The notes under the pieces: generated by a model
The model's input: the letters and a program-made list of their open reading frames with translations, nothing else
Told to the model about the DNA's origin: nothing
The model's database searches: none
Position numbers and translations under genes: made by a program
Part shown: in pieces, positions 33,378 through 40,942 of the stretch
Layout of the letters: every line of letters begins with the position of its first letter
How positions within the stretch are numbered: the stretch's first letter is position 1
Assembly: GCA_904396155.1 (NCBI GenBank)
Contig: CAJFOI010000049.1
Coordinates: 1-45,452 of the forward strand
Source: Candidatus Avispirillum faecium
GTDB taxonomy: Bacteria; Bacillota; Clostridia; Oscillospirales; CAG-272
DNA length: 45,452 bases
Reading direction: 5' to 3'

Positions 33378-34172
33378 ATGAAAATACGGCACGATTTTCA
33401 CATACACACTCGGCTGTCCCTGTGCGCAAACGAATCGGCAACTGTCGAAAATTATCTCGCCATTGCCAGATGTCTTGGTCTTACCAAGCTGGGGTTTGCC
33501 AATCATTTTTGGGATGAAACCATCCCGGGAGCCACGCCCTTCTACATACCGCAAAATTTATCTCACGTTCTGCAGCTGAAACCGGAGCTTGCCGCCGTCA
33601 CCGATCCCAAGATCAAGCTGTATTTCGGCTGCGAGGCAGAATACGATCCGGTCCGCCGGGACGTCGCCCTCTCGGAAAAGGTCGCCTCGCAATTTGATTT
33701 TATCCTGGTACCCAACTCCCACACCCATTTGGTAATGCCGAGAGACTGCTATCACCCATATCAAAAGCACGTGGACTTCATGATCCGCGCCTATGAAGAC
33801 ATCCTTGACAGCAGCATAAACCGGTACATCACCGCCATCGCCCATCCTTTTGAAGCAGTGTGCTGCCCGTACGATTACAATATTTTAATACATATGATCT
33901 CCGACGACTGCTTCAAAAGATTGTTTGACCGAACTGCCAAAAAAGGGATCGCCATTGAAATCAACATAGATTCCATGCGCAATAAGTCAGAAGCGGAAAT
34001 CGAGTCCTGTTCCCAGCTGCGTATGTTCCGGATTGCCCGAGAATGCGGGTGCAAATTTCTTTTCGGCAGCGATGCCCATGACAACGGAGCCCACAGTTCT
34101 TACCGTCATGCAGATTTTGTGGCAAATCTGCTGGAACTGCGAGAAGACGATATCGCAAAGATCGCCCGCTGA
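33378..34172 (+). CDS. PHP domain phosphoesterase
   Basis: The 264-residue protein has the PHP metal motifs in order: HDFHIHTRLS (residues 5-14), LGFANHFWDE (about 38-47), the GCEAEYD block (about 82), NSHTHLV (about 114), AIAHPFE (about 153) and GSDAHDNGAH (about 232). PHP proteins hydrolyse phosphate esters; histidinol-phosphatase-type and nucleotide-processing members share this size. The trimetal ligands appear complete. It is 30 bases upstream of the GH127-like gene and probably co-transcribed, suggesting a carbohydrate-phosphate or signalling substrate (inference). Confidence 0.87.
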   Translation: MKIRHDFHIHTRLSLCANESATVENYLAIARCLGLTKLGFANHFWDETIPGATPFYIPQNLSHVLQLKPELAAVTDPKIKLYFGCEAEYDPVRRDVALSEKVASQFDFILVPNSHTHLVMPRDCYHPYQKHVDFMIRAYEDILDSSINRYITAIAHPFEAVCCPYDYNILIHMISDDCFKRLFDRTAKKGIAIEINIDSMRNKSEAEIESCSQLRMFRIARECGCKFLFGSDAHDNGAHSSYRHADFVANLLELREDDIAKIAR

Positions 34173-34202
34173 CAATTATTACATTACTTAGGAGAGATTC
34201 CA

Positions 34203-36044
34203 ATGAAAGAAAAGCTGTCCCCCCTTCCCGCGCTGCATATGCAAATGCAGGACGCCGTGGGAAGGCTTGTCGACAATGTTATTGACAACTGGCTGATAGG
34301 CATCCGTCAGTCCAACCCCGCCATACTGGATATGCTGAAAGATCCGGATCAAAAGCCCGGCAGACACCTTCTTCCCTGGTCGGGAGAATTTGCCGGGAAA
34401 TACGTCACCTGCTCTGTACTCCTCTGGCGTCTTACCAGAAATGAAAAACTGTATACTTATTTGAAGGGCTTTATTTCCGAACTGATTTCCTGCCAGCGGG
34501 AAAACGGATACATGGGCTGCTGGCCCACGGACTGCCAGCTTTCCGGCCGTTCCGCCCGGGAAAAGATCGGAGAGGAAGAACCCTACAATACCTGGGATGC
34601 ATGGTCTCATTACCATATCCTGTATGGGCTGCTGCTGTGGCACAGGGAAACGGGAGATCCCGCTGCCTGGGACTGTATTACCAAAACGGCAGATTTGTTC
34701 TGCAAGACCTTTTACAATCCGAAAACCGGCAGCCGTCGATTGTACGACATGGGTGAGACGGAAATGAACTACGCGGTCGGTCATGTGTTCGCGCTGCTGT
34801 ACCGGGAAACGGGAGAGGAAAAATATCTCCGCTTTGCGCGAAAGGTATTAGCGGATTTTGCAGCCCCCGGCTGCGGGGATTATTACCGCCTGGCTCTGGC
34901 CGGACAGGAGTATTACAAGACGCCCAAGCCCAGGTGGGAAAGCCTGCATTCCATTGAACTTCTCGCCCAGCTGTATTACTGCACCGGGGAAGACGACTAC
35001 CGCAGGGCCTTTACCCAAATCTGGCGCAGCATCACCAGGACGGACGTACACAACACCGGCGGTTTTTCCACCGGAGAGCAGGCCATCGGCAACCCTTACG
35101 AAAACGGCGCCATTGAAACCTGCTGTACCGTTGCGTACATGGCGCTGACAGCGGACATGCTCCAGCTGACCGGAGACAGCATGGCAGCAGATGCGCTGGA
35201 GCTCTCCACCTACAATGCGGGACTGGGCAGTTTTTCTCCTACAGGCAGGTGGTCCACCTACAATACCCCCATGGAAGGGGACAAAAAGGCAAACTACTGG
35301 GAGATCGGCTTTCAGTGCCGCCCGGGCAGTCCCGATTTGAACTGCTGCTCCGTAAATGCCCCCCGCATGTTTGGAGAGCTCTCCCGCTGGGCATACATGA
35401 CAGACGGCAGCGCCCTTTATATCAACTACTACGGAGCAGGTGTGGGAGAAATGACACTGCACGGCAAAAAGCTCCGCATCCGGCAGACCACCGACTACCC
35501 TTACGCAGAGCGCGTACACCTGCAAATATCGGGACTGGCCGGAACACAATATAAAATTTATTTTCGCATTCCCTTTTGGTCGGGGAAAACCAAAATACAG
35601 ATCAATGATTGCCCCATAGCCCGTGAGATATGCCCAGGGTATTTCTCTGTCGACCGGGAATGGGCAGACGGGGACACTGTGATCATCGATTTTGACATGT
35701 CTCTGCGCTTTGCCCCGGGAGCGGGCGCATACAAGGATAGATGTTCCGTGTACCGGGGGCCGCTGCTCCTGGCATATGACCGTTTTTACTGTCCGGAAAA
35801 GGAAGACGGCACGCCGCCCGAAATTTCTCCCGGGACCCTGCGCCTGATCCAAACAGAACCCGCCTATTTATGCGGTCGACTGTTTTATCTTGAGGACGCC
35901 GGCAAACGGATGACCCTGTGTGACATGCAGGCAGCCGGCGCCAGCGGCACCCCTTACACGACCTGGCTGCCTATAACAGGCACTTGTCAAAAATTCCCCT
36001 CACCGGACAACATCACCCACAGTTACGCGCAGTATGAAATATGA
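34203..36044 (+). CDS. GH127-like (DUF1680) glycoside hydrolase
   Basis: The 613-residue protein has an (alpha/alpha)6-barrel pattern followed by beta-rich C-terminal regions. The zinc-thiolate centre of GH127 beta-L-arabinofuranosidases is visible: Glu305 and Cys307 in AIETCCTV and Cys381/Cys382 in LNCCSVNAPR, where the first of this pair would be the nucleophile. GFSTGEQAIG with Glu292 could provide the acid. Spacing between the two Cys blocks (74) resembles that of HypBA1. No signal peptide, so it is a cytoplasmic enzyme acting on imported oligosaccharides. GH146 and other DUF1680 families are alternatives. Confidence 0.87.
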   Translation: MKEKLSPLPALHMQMQDAVGRLVDNVIDNWLIGIRQSNPAILDMLKDPDQKPGRHLLPWSGEFAGKYVTCSVLLWRLTRNEKLYTYLKGFISELISCQRENGYMGCWPTDCQLSGRSAREKIGEEEPYNTWDAWSHYHILYGLLLWHRETGDPAAWDCITKTADLFCKTFYNPKTGSRRLYDMGETEMNYAVGHVFALLYRETGEEKYLRFARKVLADFAAPGCGDYYRLALAGQEYYKTPKPRWESLHSIELLAQLYYCTGEDDYRRAFTQIWRSITRTDVHNTGGFSTGEQAIGNPYENGAIETCCTVAYMALTADMLQLTGDSMAADALELSTYNAGLGSFSPTGRWSTYNTPMEGDKKANYWEIGFQCRPGSPDLNCCSVNAPRMFGELSRWAYMTDGSALYINYYGAGVGEMTLHGKKLRIRQTTDYPYAERVHLQISGLAGTQYKIYFRIPFWSGKTKIQINDCPIAREICPGYFSVDREWADGDTVIIDFDMSLRFAPGAGAYKDRCSVYRGPLLLAYDRFYCPEKEDGTPPEISPGTLRLIQTEPAYLCGRLFYLEDAGKRMTLCDMQAAGASGTPYTTWLPITGTCQKFPSPDNITHSYAQYEI

Positions 36045-36108
36045 TAGTACTCTACAGCGAAATATTTAATCAATGAAAAAAGCAGACGTGGAAATTGCTG
36101 TGGATATG

Positions 36109-36180
36109 CCGTAGCAAAGGGATTGTAGCAAAACAATCCCCCACCCGCTCTGCGGGAGCCCCCTTTACACAAGGGGGCCA
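36109..36180 (+). repeat. Intergenic structured repeat, 3' module
   Basis: GCAAAGGGATTGT and ACAATCCCCC form the middle stem, followed by CCCGC-TCT-GCGGG and CCCCCTTTACACAAGGGGG. The 5' module is missing. Confidence 0.75.
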
Positions 36181-36189
36181 ATAAAACGA

Positions 36190-36300
36190 AAGCCTCCCCT
36201 TCCTTGTGAAGGGGAGGTGGCACGGCGCAGCCGTGACGGAGGGGTTGTTTGAGAACAATCCCCACCCGCTCTGCGGGAGCCCCCTTTGCACAAGGGGGCC
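36190..36300 (+). repeat. Intergenic structured repeat, complete copy
   Basis: A 111-base complete unit: CCTCCCC/GGGGAGG hairpin, CACGGC-GCA-GCCGTG, GGGGTTGT/ACAATCCCC, CCCGC/GCGGG, and the closing CCCCC/GGGGG hairpin. It closely matches the copy at 45319-45431. Confidence 0.85.
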
Positions 36301-36310
36301 ATATTTAACT

Positions 36311-36430
36311 TAAAGTCTCCTTAGTGCGGGAGTTGCTGCGCATCTCCCCCACAAGGGGGCCTTTTTTTCGCCTCCCCTTATACAGGGAAACCTTTCCTTT
36401 TCGCCTCCTCTGTGCAGGGGTGGCACCACC
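36311..36430 (+). repeat. Degenerate repeat remnants with terminator-like hairpin
   Basis: Two eroded units. The first ends in CCCCC-ACAA-GGGGGCC followed by seven T (to 36368), an intrinsic-terminator shape. The second retains CGCCTCCCCTTATACAGGG and a later CGCCTCCTCTGTGCAGGGGTGGCACC. The 450-base gap between the GH127-like and patatin genes contains only these repeats plus the patatin ribosome site. Confidence 0.65.
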
Positions 36431-36494
36431 TCATTTCCCGCCTGCCGCACAACTTCTCCGCTTTTTTCATATGATGCCTGTAGGTGGTGATCCT

Positions 36495-37373
36495 ATGAAA
36501 GAAAAGCGGGGAATTGTTTTTGGAGGCGGCGGAGGCAAGGGCGCCTATCAGATCGGCGTATGGCGCGCCCTGCGGGAAGCAGGACTGGACTCCAAAATCG
36601 ATGCTGTTTCCGGCACCTCTATCGGCGCCCTGAACGGTGCCCTGTTTTGTATGGGCGACTTAAAACGGGCAATAAAGGTTTGGAGTTCCATCACCCCGGA
36701 ACAGGTGCTCACAAGGCAGGATATCCACAGCCGCTGTGAGGCCCTGCTCCATTATGAGCAAGGGGTTTGCGCAGACGGTTGGTTTTCCAACGCCGGACTG
36801 AAGAAACTGATTGACGAAAACATTGACCCCCGTGTGCTGAAAAACGGAGCACGGGAATTTTATGTGACGGCCGCAAGACTGCGAAAGCATCCGCTTTTTT
36901 ACGACTATGTAAAAAAGCACGCACAGGACAGTCTCCTCACACGGGCAGCCTCCCTGCTTGCCATCCGGTTGTTTTCGTATCAAACGACGCCGGTATACTT
37001 TGACATCCGCCGGCAAAAGGCATCTCTGATCCCGGATATTCTGCTTGCATCCTCCGCAATCCCTCTGATATTCCCGGACGTGACCATTGAGGGACATGAA
37101 TACATAGACGGCGGCGTCGAGGACAACGTACCCATCACGCCGTTATACCAAAGAGGAATCCGCAAACTTCTCGTCATAACCATGGAAGAGCGGGACAAAA
37201 CCTGTACATCGTGCTTTTCCGATGCACAAATCGTACATATCAATTTGGAAGAGAGCGCCCTACGAAACTTTACGGGGACATTGGATTTCAACGCACAAAA
37301 TGCAAAAAAGCGCATGGAGCAGGGATATCTGGACGCAAAGGCGCACCTTGCGCAAATCGAAGAATTGTTTTGA
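36495..37373 (+). CDS. Patatin-like phospholipase family protein
   Basis: The 292-residue protein has the patatin catalytic set: oxyanion-hole GGGGGKGAY (10-18), nucleophile Ser42 in GTSIG, and Asp205 in YIDGGVEDNVP. No signal peptide or membrane helix is seen. ATG 36495 follows AGGTGG at good spacing; a longer reading starts inside the repeat region. Patatin proteins hydrolyse acyl esters of phospholipids or other lipids; the substrate is unknown. It stands alone with a terminator just downstream. Confidence 0.9.
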   Translation: MKEKRGIVFGGGGGKGAYQIGVWRALREAGLDSKIDAVSGTSIGALNGALFCMGDLKRAIKVWSSITPEQVLTRQDIHSRCEALLHYEQGVCADGWFSNAGLKKLIDENIDPRVLKNGAREFYVTAARLRKHPLFYDYVKKHAQDSLLTRAASLLAIRLFSYQTTPVYFDIRRQKASLIPDILLASSAIPLIFPDVTIEGHEYIDGGVEDNVPITPLYQRGIRKLLVITMEERDKTCTSCFSDAQIVHINLEESALRNFTGTLDFNAQNAKKRMEQGYLDAKAHLAQIEELF

Positions 37374-37402
37374 TCCGCCTATGCACGCGCGCTGAGATAA
37401 AG

Positions 37403-37427
37403 AAAAAGCCCCTATGGGGCTTTTTTC
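37403..37427. terminator. Bidirectional terminator between convergent genes
   Basis: AAAAAGCCCC and GGGGCTTTTT form a 10-base stem with a 3-base loop and T-runs on both strands, between the patatin and hydrolase stops. Confidence 0.85.
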
Positions 37428-37431
37428 TTAT

Positions 37432-38244
37432 TCAAACAGTTTTCATCCACTCCAGAGCGGCCTTTACCCAGCCGCCCACATGGGGATCCCCTCTGTCCGC
37501 ATTTCCCTGTGCCGTCTCCTCCGTCACCACAGACATGCCGTGCGGCCCCTTTGGATAAATATGCAGTTCAACGGGAATTTCGTGGTCGATCAGGGCCTGG
37601 GCATACAGCATGGAATTCTGGATCGCCACACAATCGTCGTTTTGTGTCTGCCAGACAAATGCCGGAACCGTGTTCTTCCCCACCTGCAATTCCAGGGAAC
37701 ACTCCCGCCGCCACATCTGGGCGTCCGGGCCGCTGCCCGCAATCATCTCCCGGGAATATTCATGGGTAAATTCTCCCATGGTGATCACCGGATAGGACAG
37801 GATGACCCCCCTGGGCCTGTTTTTGCCATGCGGCATATCGGGTGCGGCTTTGGCATATTCCCTGTCCCATAAGGTGCCGATGGCACCTGCCAGATGGCCG
37901 CCTGCGGAAAATCCGCACACAAAGATCCGGTCAGGGTTGATATTGTATTTTTCCGCATTGTCCCGTATGTGGCAAATCGCCAGAGACACATCCACCAGGG
38001 GCCGGGGGTATTTTGCATATTCCCCGATGGAATAATACAGCACAAACGCATTGCATCCCGCAGCAAGAAACGTCTTTGCCGCCGGTTCCGCCTCCCGCTC
38101 CGCGAGAAATCCGTACCCGCCGCCGGGGAGCACCAGCACCGCATCCCGCGGCTGTACGCACATATCCCCCGCATAGTTGGAAATGTACGTACACAGGCGC
38201 ACGTTTTCGTCTCCTTTTCGAAGATAAATCGTATCACACGTCAT
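37432..38244 (-). CDS. Alpha/beta hydrolase, acetyl-esterase-like
   Basis: The 270-residue serine hydrolase has an oxyanion LPGGGYGFLAEREAEP block (about 39-54), nucleophile elbow CGFSAGGHLAG (about 108-118), an acid region WQTQNDDCV (about 193) and the His in GPHGMSV (about 229). This pattern is that of bacterial carbohydrate acetyl-esterase-like proteins related to BD-FAE. No signal peptide. It begins 24 bases after the asd stop and is probably in the same transcript, although no metabolic link is obvious. Confidence 0.87.
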   Translation of the reverse strand: MTCDTIYLRKGDENVRLCTYISNYAGDMCVQPRDAVLVLPGGGYGFLAEREAEPAAKTFLAAGCNAFVLYYSIGEYAKYPRPLVDVSLAICHIRDNAEKYNINPDRIFVCGFSAGGHLAGAIGTLWDREYAKAAPDMPHGKNRPRGVILSYPVITMGEFTHEYSREMIAGSGPDAQMWRRECSLELQVGKNTVPAFVWQTQNDDCVAIQNSMLYAQALIDHEIPVELHIYPKGPHGMSVVTEETAQGNADRGDPHVGGWVKAALEWMKTV

Positions 38245-38268
38245 GGTTTTCGTCCTTTCCGTCCTGTG

Positions 38269-39351
38269 TCAAACATCCAAATATCCCAGCTTATACAAAA
38301 GCTCTGCCGACAGCAGTGCACCGCCTGCAGCACCCCGGAGGGTGTTGTGAGACAATCCTACGAATTTCCAGTCGAAGATCACATCCTCCCGCAGCCTGCC
38401 TGCGCTGACGCCCATCCCGCCGCAGATGTCTCTGTCCAGGCGGGTCTGCGGCCGATCATCCTCTTCAAAATATGTAATAAACTGCTCCGGCGCGTGGGGC
38501 AGCCCCAGCGTTTGCGGCAGGCCCCCGAACGCCTTCCACTCCGCAAGGATCTGCTCCTTTGTGGGTTTGTCTTCAAAATTTACAAACACCGTTGCCAGGT
38601 GTCCGTCCGAAACCGGCACACGGATGCACTGGCTGGTGATGACCGTATCCTCTGCCGGCACGATGACACCGTCCTTGTATTCTCCCCAGATGCGCAGAGG
38701 CTCCCGCTCGCTTTTCTCCTCTTCTCCGCCGATATAGGGGATCACGTTGTCCACCATCTCCGGCATCTCCCGAAACGTCTTGCCGGCGCCGCTGATCGCC
38801 TGATACGTGCTGACCACCACCTGCCGCAGTCCGAACTTGCGCAGGGGTGTGAGCATGGGCACATAGCTCTGGATGGAGCAGTTGGGCTTTACGGCGATAA
38901 AACCCCGTTTTGTTCCCAGACGCTTTCTCTGGTCGGCGATGACCGCTGCGTGTGCGTCGTTGATTTCCGGGATCAGCATCGGCACGTCCGGCGTCCACCG
39001 ATTGGCGCTGTTGTTGGAGATCACCGGCAGTTCCGCCTTTGCATACGCCTCTTCCATGGCGATGACTGCATCCTTTGGCATGTTCACCGCACAAAAGATA
39101 AAATCTGCCTTTTCCCGCATCGCTCCCACATCGGCGGCGTCCATGACCACCATATCCCGGGCATACGCCGGAATCTCGCAGGACAGCTTCCACCTGCCCT
39201 CCACTGCGTCCGCATATTTCACACCTGCACTGCGCGCACTTGCGGCAAGGGCCGTCACTTCAAAATAGGGATGATTCTCCAGCAGCGTGATAAACCGCTG
39301 TCCCACCATTCCCGTCGCTCCAACGATCCCCGCTCTGATCCTGTCTGCCAC
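38269..39351 (-). CDS. asd: Aspartate-semialdehyde dehydrogenase
   Basis: The 360-residue enzyme reduces aspartyl phosphate to the semialdehyde with NADPH for lysine, threonine, methionine and diaminopimelate synthesis. It has the dinucleotide-binding GIVGATGMVGQRF (8-20), catalytic Cys158 in VKPNCSIQS, and VSDGHLATVFVNFE with the base His. Its length and PNCS context fit the archaeal/fungal-type subgroup rather than the common bacterial one. A promoter lies at 39415-39443. Confidence 0.93.
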   Translation of the reverse strand: MADRIRAGIVGATGMVGQRFITLLENHPYFEVTALAASARSAGVKYADAVEGRWKLSCEIPAYARDMVVMDAADVGAMREKADFIFCAVNMPKDAVIAMEEAYAKAELPVISNNSANRWTPDVPMLIPEINDAHAAVIADQRKRLGTKRGFIAVKPNCSIQSYVPMLTPLRKFGLRQVVVSTYQAISGAGKTFREMPEMVDNVIPYIGGEEEKSEREPLRIWGEYKDGVIVPAEDTVITSQCIRVPVSDGHLATVFVNFEDKPTKEQILAEWKAFGGLPQTLGLPHAPEQFITYFEEDDRPQTRLDRDICGGMGVSAGRLREDVIFDWKFVGLSHNTLRGAAGGALLSAELLYKLGYLDV

Positions 39352-39414
39352 TGCTTTTTACCCTTCCGGGCTGTGCCCGGTCCTTTTCCAAAAAAATCAT
39401 TTTATATTTATGAT

Positions 39415-39443
39415 ATGGTATCACATGTTGTTCCGTTTGTCAA
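39415..39443 (-). promoter_or_regulatory. Promoter of asd
   Basis: On the minus strand TTGACA (39438-39443), 17 bases, TACCAT (39415-39420). Confidence 0.65.
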
Positions 39444-39476
39444 TTCTGCAGCAGCGCATATGTACATTTTCCCATC

Positions 39477-39505
39477 TTGACCTGCCGGAGAAAATATGCT
39501 AATAT
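39477..39505 (+). promoter_or_regulatory. Promoter of the cohesin-like/dockerin gene
   Basis: TTGACC (39477-39482), 17 bases, TAATAT (39500-39505), 37 bases before the start. Confidence 0.7.
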
Positions 39506-39541
39506 ATGTATTGTAAAATCTTCTGCGAAAGGATGATTTTT

Positions 39542-40597
39542 ATGCGTCCCAAATCCCTTCTGGCAGTCGTACTCTGCATTTCCATGCTTTTTGCCATTTC
39601 TATGGCCGGTCAAATTTTTGCCGCCGATTGTGTACATACCTACGAGGAAACGATCCTTCCCGCCACCTGTATCGAAAAAGAGCAAATTCAGTACACCTGC
39701 AGCCAGTGCGGCGACACGTACACAGTCTATGCAGACGATCCAGTCCTCCCTGATTCCTGCTACATTCTGCTGAAAAGCACCAAAAGCGAGGGACAGCTTA
39801 CGGTGACTGTGTCCCTGGAAAACAATCCGGGAATCTATTTTATGAAAATGATCTTTCAATATAATTCTACGGCTCTCGCCTACTCTTCCTGTACAAACGG
39901 TACGGTCTGGACGGACGGCGAGCACTGGGATCCCACGGTTACGGAACATTCCGTCTCCTACATCGCAGAAAATGCAGAACCGGATAACAACGCCGAAAGC
40001 GGGCTTCTGTGCACTCTGGTTTTTGACATTCTGGACGACAGCGCGGACTATGGATTTACCGTAAAGCTGGACAAGCGTCCCTTCATCAACTGGGACAACG
40101 ACCTGATCGATGTAGAAATTCTAAATATTGTAGGAAAGAGCGAACTCGGCGACCACAGCTATGAGGAATACGTCGTCCCCCCCACCTGTATGGAAGACGG
40201 ATACAAAGCCATGGTGTGCATCTACTGCAAAGAAACGCTGTCAGAGGCCGTTCTGCCTGCTACAGGACATCAGTGGGTTTTGGAGAAAGAAATCACAAGC
40301 CCCACCTTTGAAAGGGAAGGGCTTGGGCTGTATACCTGCAGCAATTGCGGTGAGACGAAAGAGGAAGTGCTTCCCATACTGGAGCATTGGAAAAAGGGAG
40401 ATCTGAACAACGATGGGGTCCTAAATATGGAAGACGTCGTGCAGATGAGTTTTACATTGACAGCGCTTTCAAATATTCCCCTGCAGCTGTACGACGCCGC
40501 CGATATAGATAATGACGGCCAACTTACCACGACAGACTATATATATATCACACTAATTGCCGTGGGAAACATGCCGATGCCTCCCGGATGGGAATAA
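39542..40597 (+). CDS. Secreted cohesin-like/dockerin surface protein
   Basis: The 351-residue protein has a signal peptide (cleavage near QIFAA, about 28), then a Cys-pair segment (YTCSQCGDTYT, about 50-60). A cohesin-like beta-sandwich follows (about 75-190; NPGIYFMKMIFQYNSTALAY), then two further Cys-pair segments (MVCIYCKETL and YTCSNCGETK). A C-terminal dockerin has two calcium loops (GDLNNDGVLNMEDVVQM and ADIDNDGQLTTTDYIYI). ATG 39542 is set by GGATG nine bases upstream. If the sandwich is a working cohesin, the protein could link partners; it could equally be a carbohydrate-binding module. It shares the Cys-pair and dockerin organisation with the protein at 9667-11784. Confidence 0.82.
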   Translation: MRPKSLLAVVLCISMLFAISMAGQIFAADCVHTYEETILPATCIEKEQIQYTCSQCGDTYTVYADDPVLPDSCYILLKSTKSEGQLTVTVSLENNPGIYFMKMIFQYNSTALAYSSCTNGTVWTDGEHWDPTVTEHSVSYIAENAEPDNNAESGLLCTLVFDILDDSADYGFTVKLDKRPFINWDNDLIDVEILNIVGKSELGDHSYEEYVVPPTCMEDGYKAMVCIYCKETLSEAVLPATGHQWVLEKEITSPTFEREGLGLYTCSNCGETKEEVLPILEHWKKGDLNNDGVLNMEDVVQMSFTLTALSNIPLQLYDAADIDNDGQLTTTDYIYITLIAVGNMPMPPGWE

Positions 40598-40616
40598 AAA
40601 TATAATGCAGTACTCC

Positions 40617-40648
40617 AAAAAACGGACTCCGGTCAGAGTCCGTTTTTT
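40617..40648 (+). terminator. Terminator of the cohesin-like/dockerin gene
   Basis: AAAAAACGGACTC and GAGTCCGTTTTTT, a 13-base stem with a 6-base loop and T-run. Confidence 0.9.
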
Positions 40649-40650
40649 CT

Positions 40651-40666
40651 ATACAATATATTGTGT
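40651..40666. promoter_or_regulatory. NrdR-like box 1
   Basis: ATACAATATATTGTGT matches the NrdR box consensus acaCwAtATaTwGtgt at 15 of 16 positions. It lies 292 bases upstream of nrdD, just after the preceding terminator. Confidence 0.65.
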
Positions 40667-40737
40667 GGTACATTCTGTTTCACCGCTGCATATTCCAGCG
40701 CCTTTTGAAAACCAGTAAGGAATCACGAAAAATGGAT

Positions 40738-40753
40738 TTTCTATATATTGTGT
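40738..40753. promoter_or_regulatory. NrdR-like box 2
   Basis: TTTCTATATATTGTGT matches the NrdR consensus at 13 of 16 positions, including the whole right half. Confidence 0.55.
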
Positions 40754-40850
40754 TTTGTTTTATTTTTGCAACTACATATGGCATTACTGCTGAATTTTGC
40801 ATGGGAGTTTTGTCCATTTCGCCGATCTTTTGCATTTTCGCCGGATTCCC

Positions 40851-40879
40851 TTGACAGGCTACAACATGTAGTGTATAAT
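40851..40879 (+). promoter_or_regulatory. nrdD promoter with overlapping NrdR-like box 3
   Basis: TTGACA (40851-40856) and TATAAT (40874-40879) are separated by 17 bases, both perfect consensus. Inside the spacer, CTACAACATGTAGTGT (40859-40874) matches the NrdR consensus at 12 of 16 positions. NrdR represses ribonucleotide reductase genes when bound to ATP/dATP, and a site between -35 and -10 would block RNA polymerase. Confidence 0.8.
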
Positions 40880-40942
40880 AAAAGCCCATGAATCAATAAC
40901 ACAGTCTTTGGACATAGAATGACACGTAAAGGAGCTGTATTT

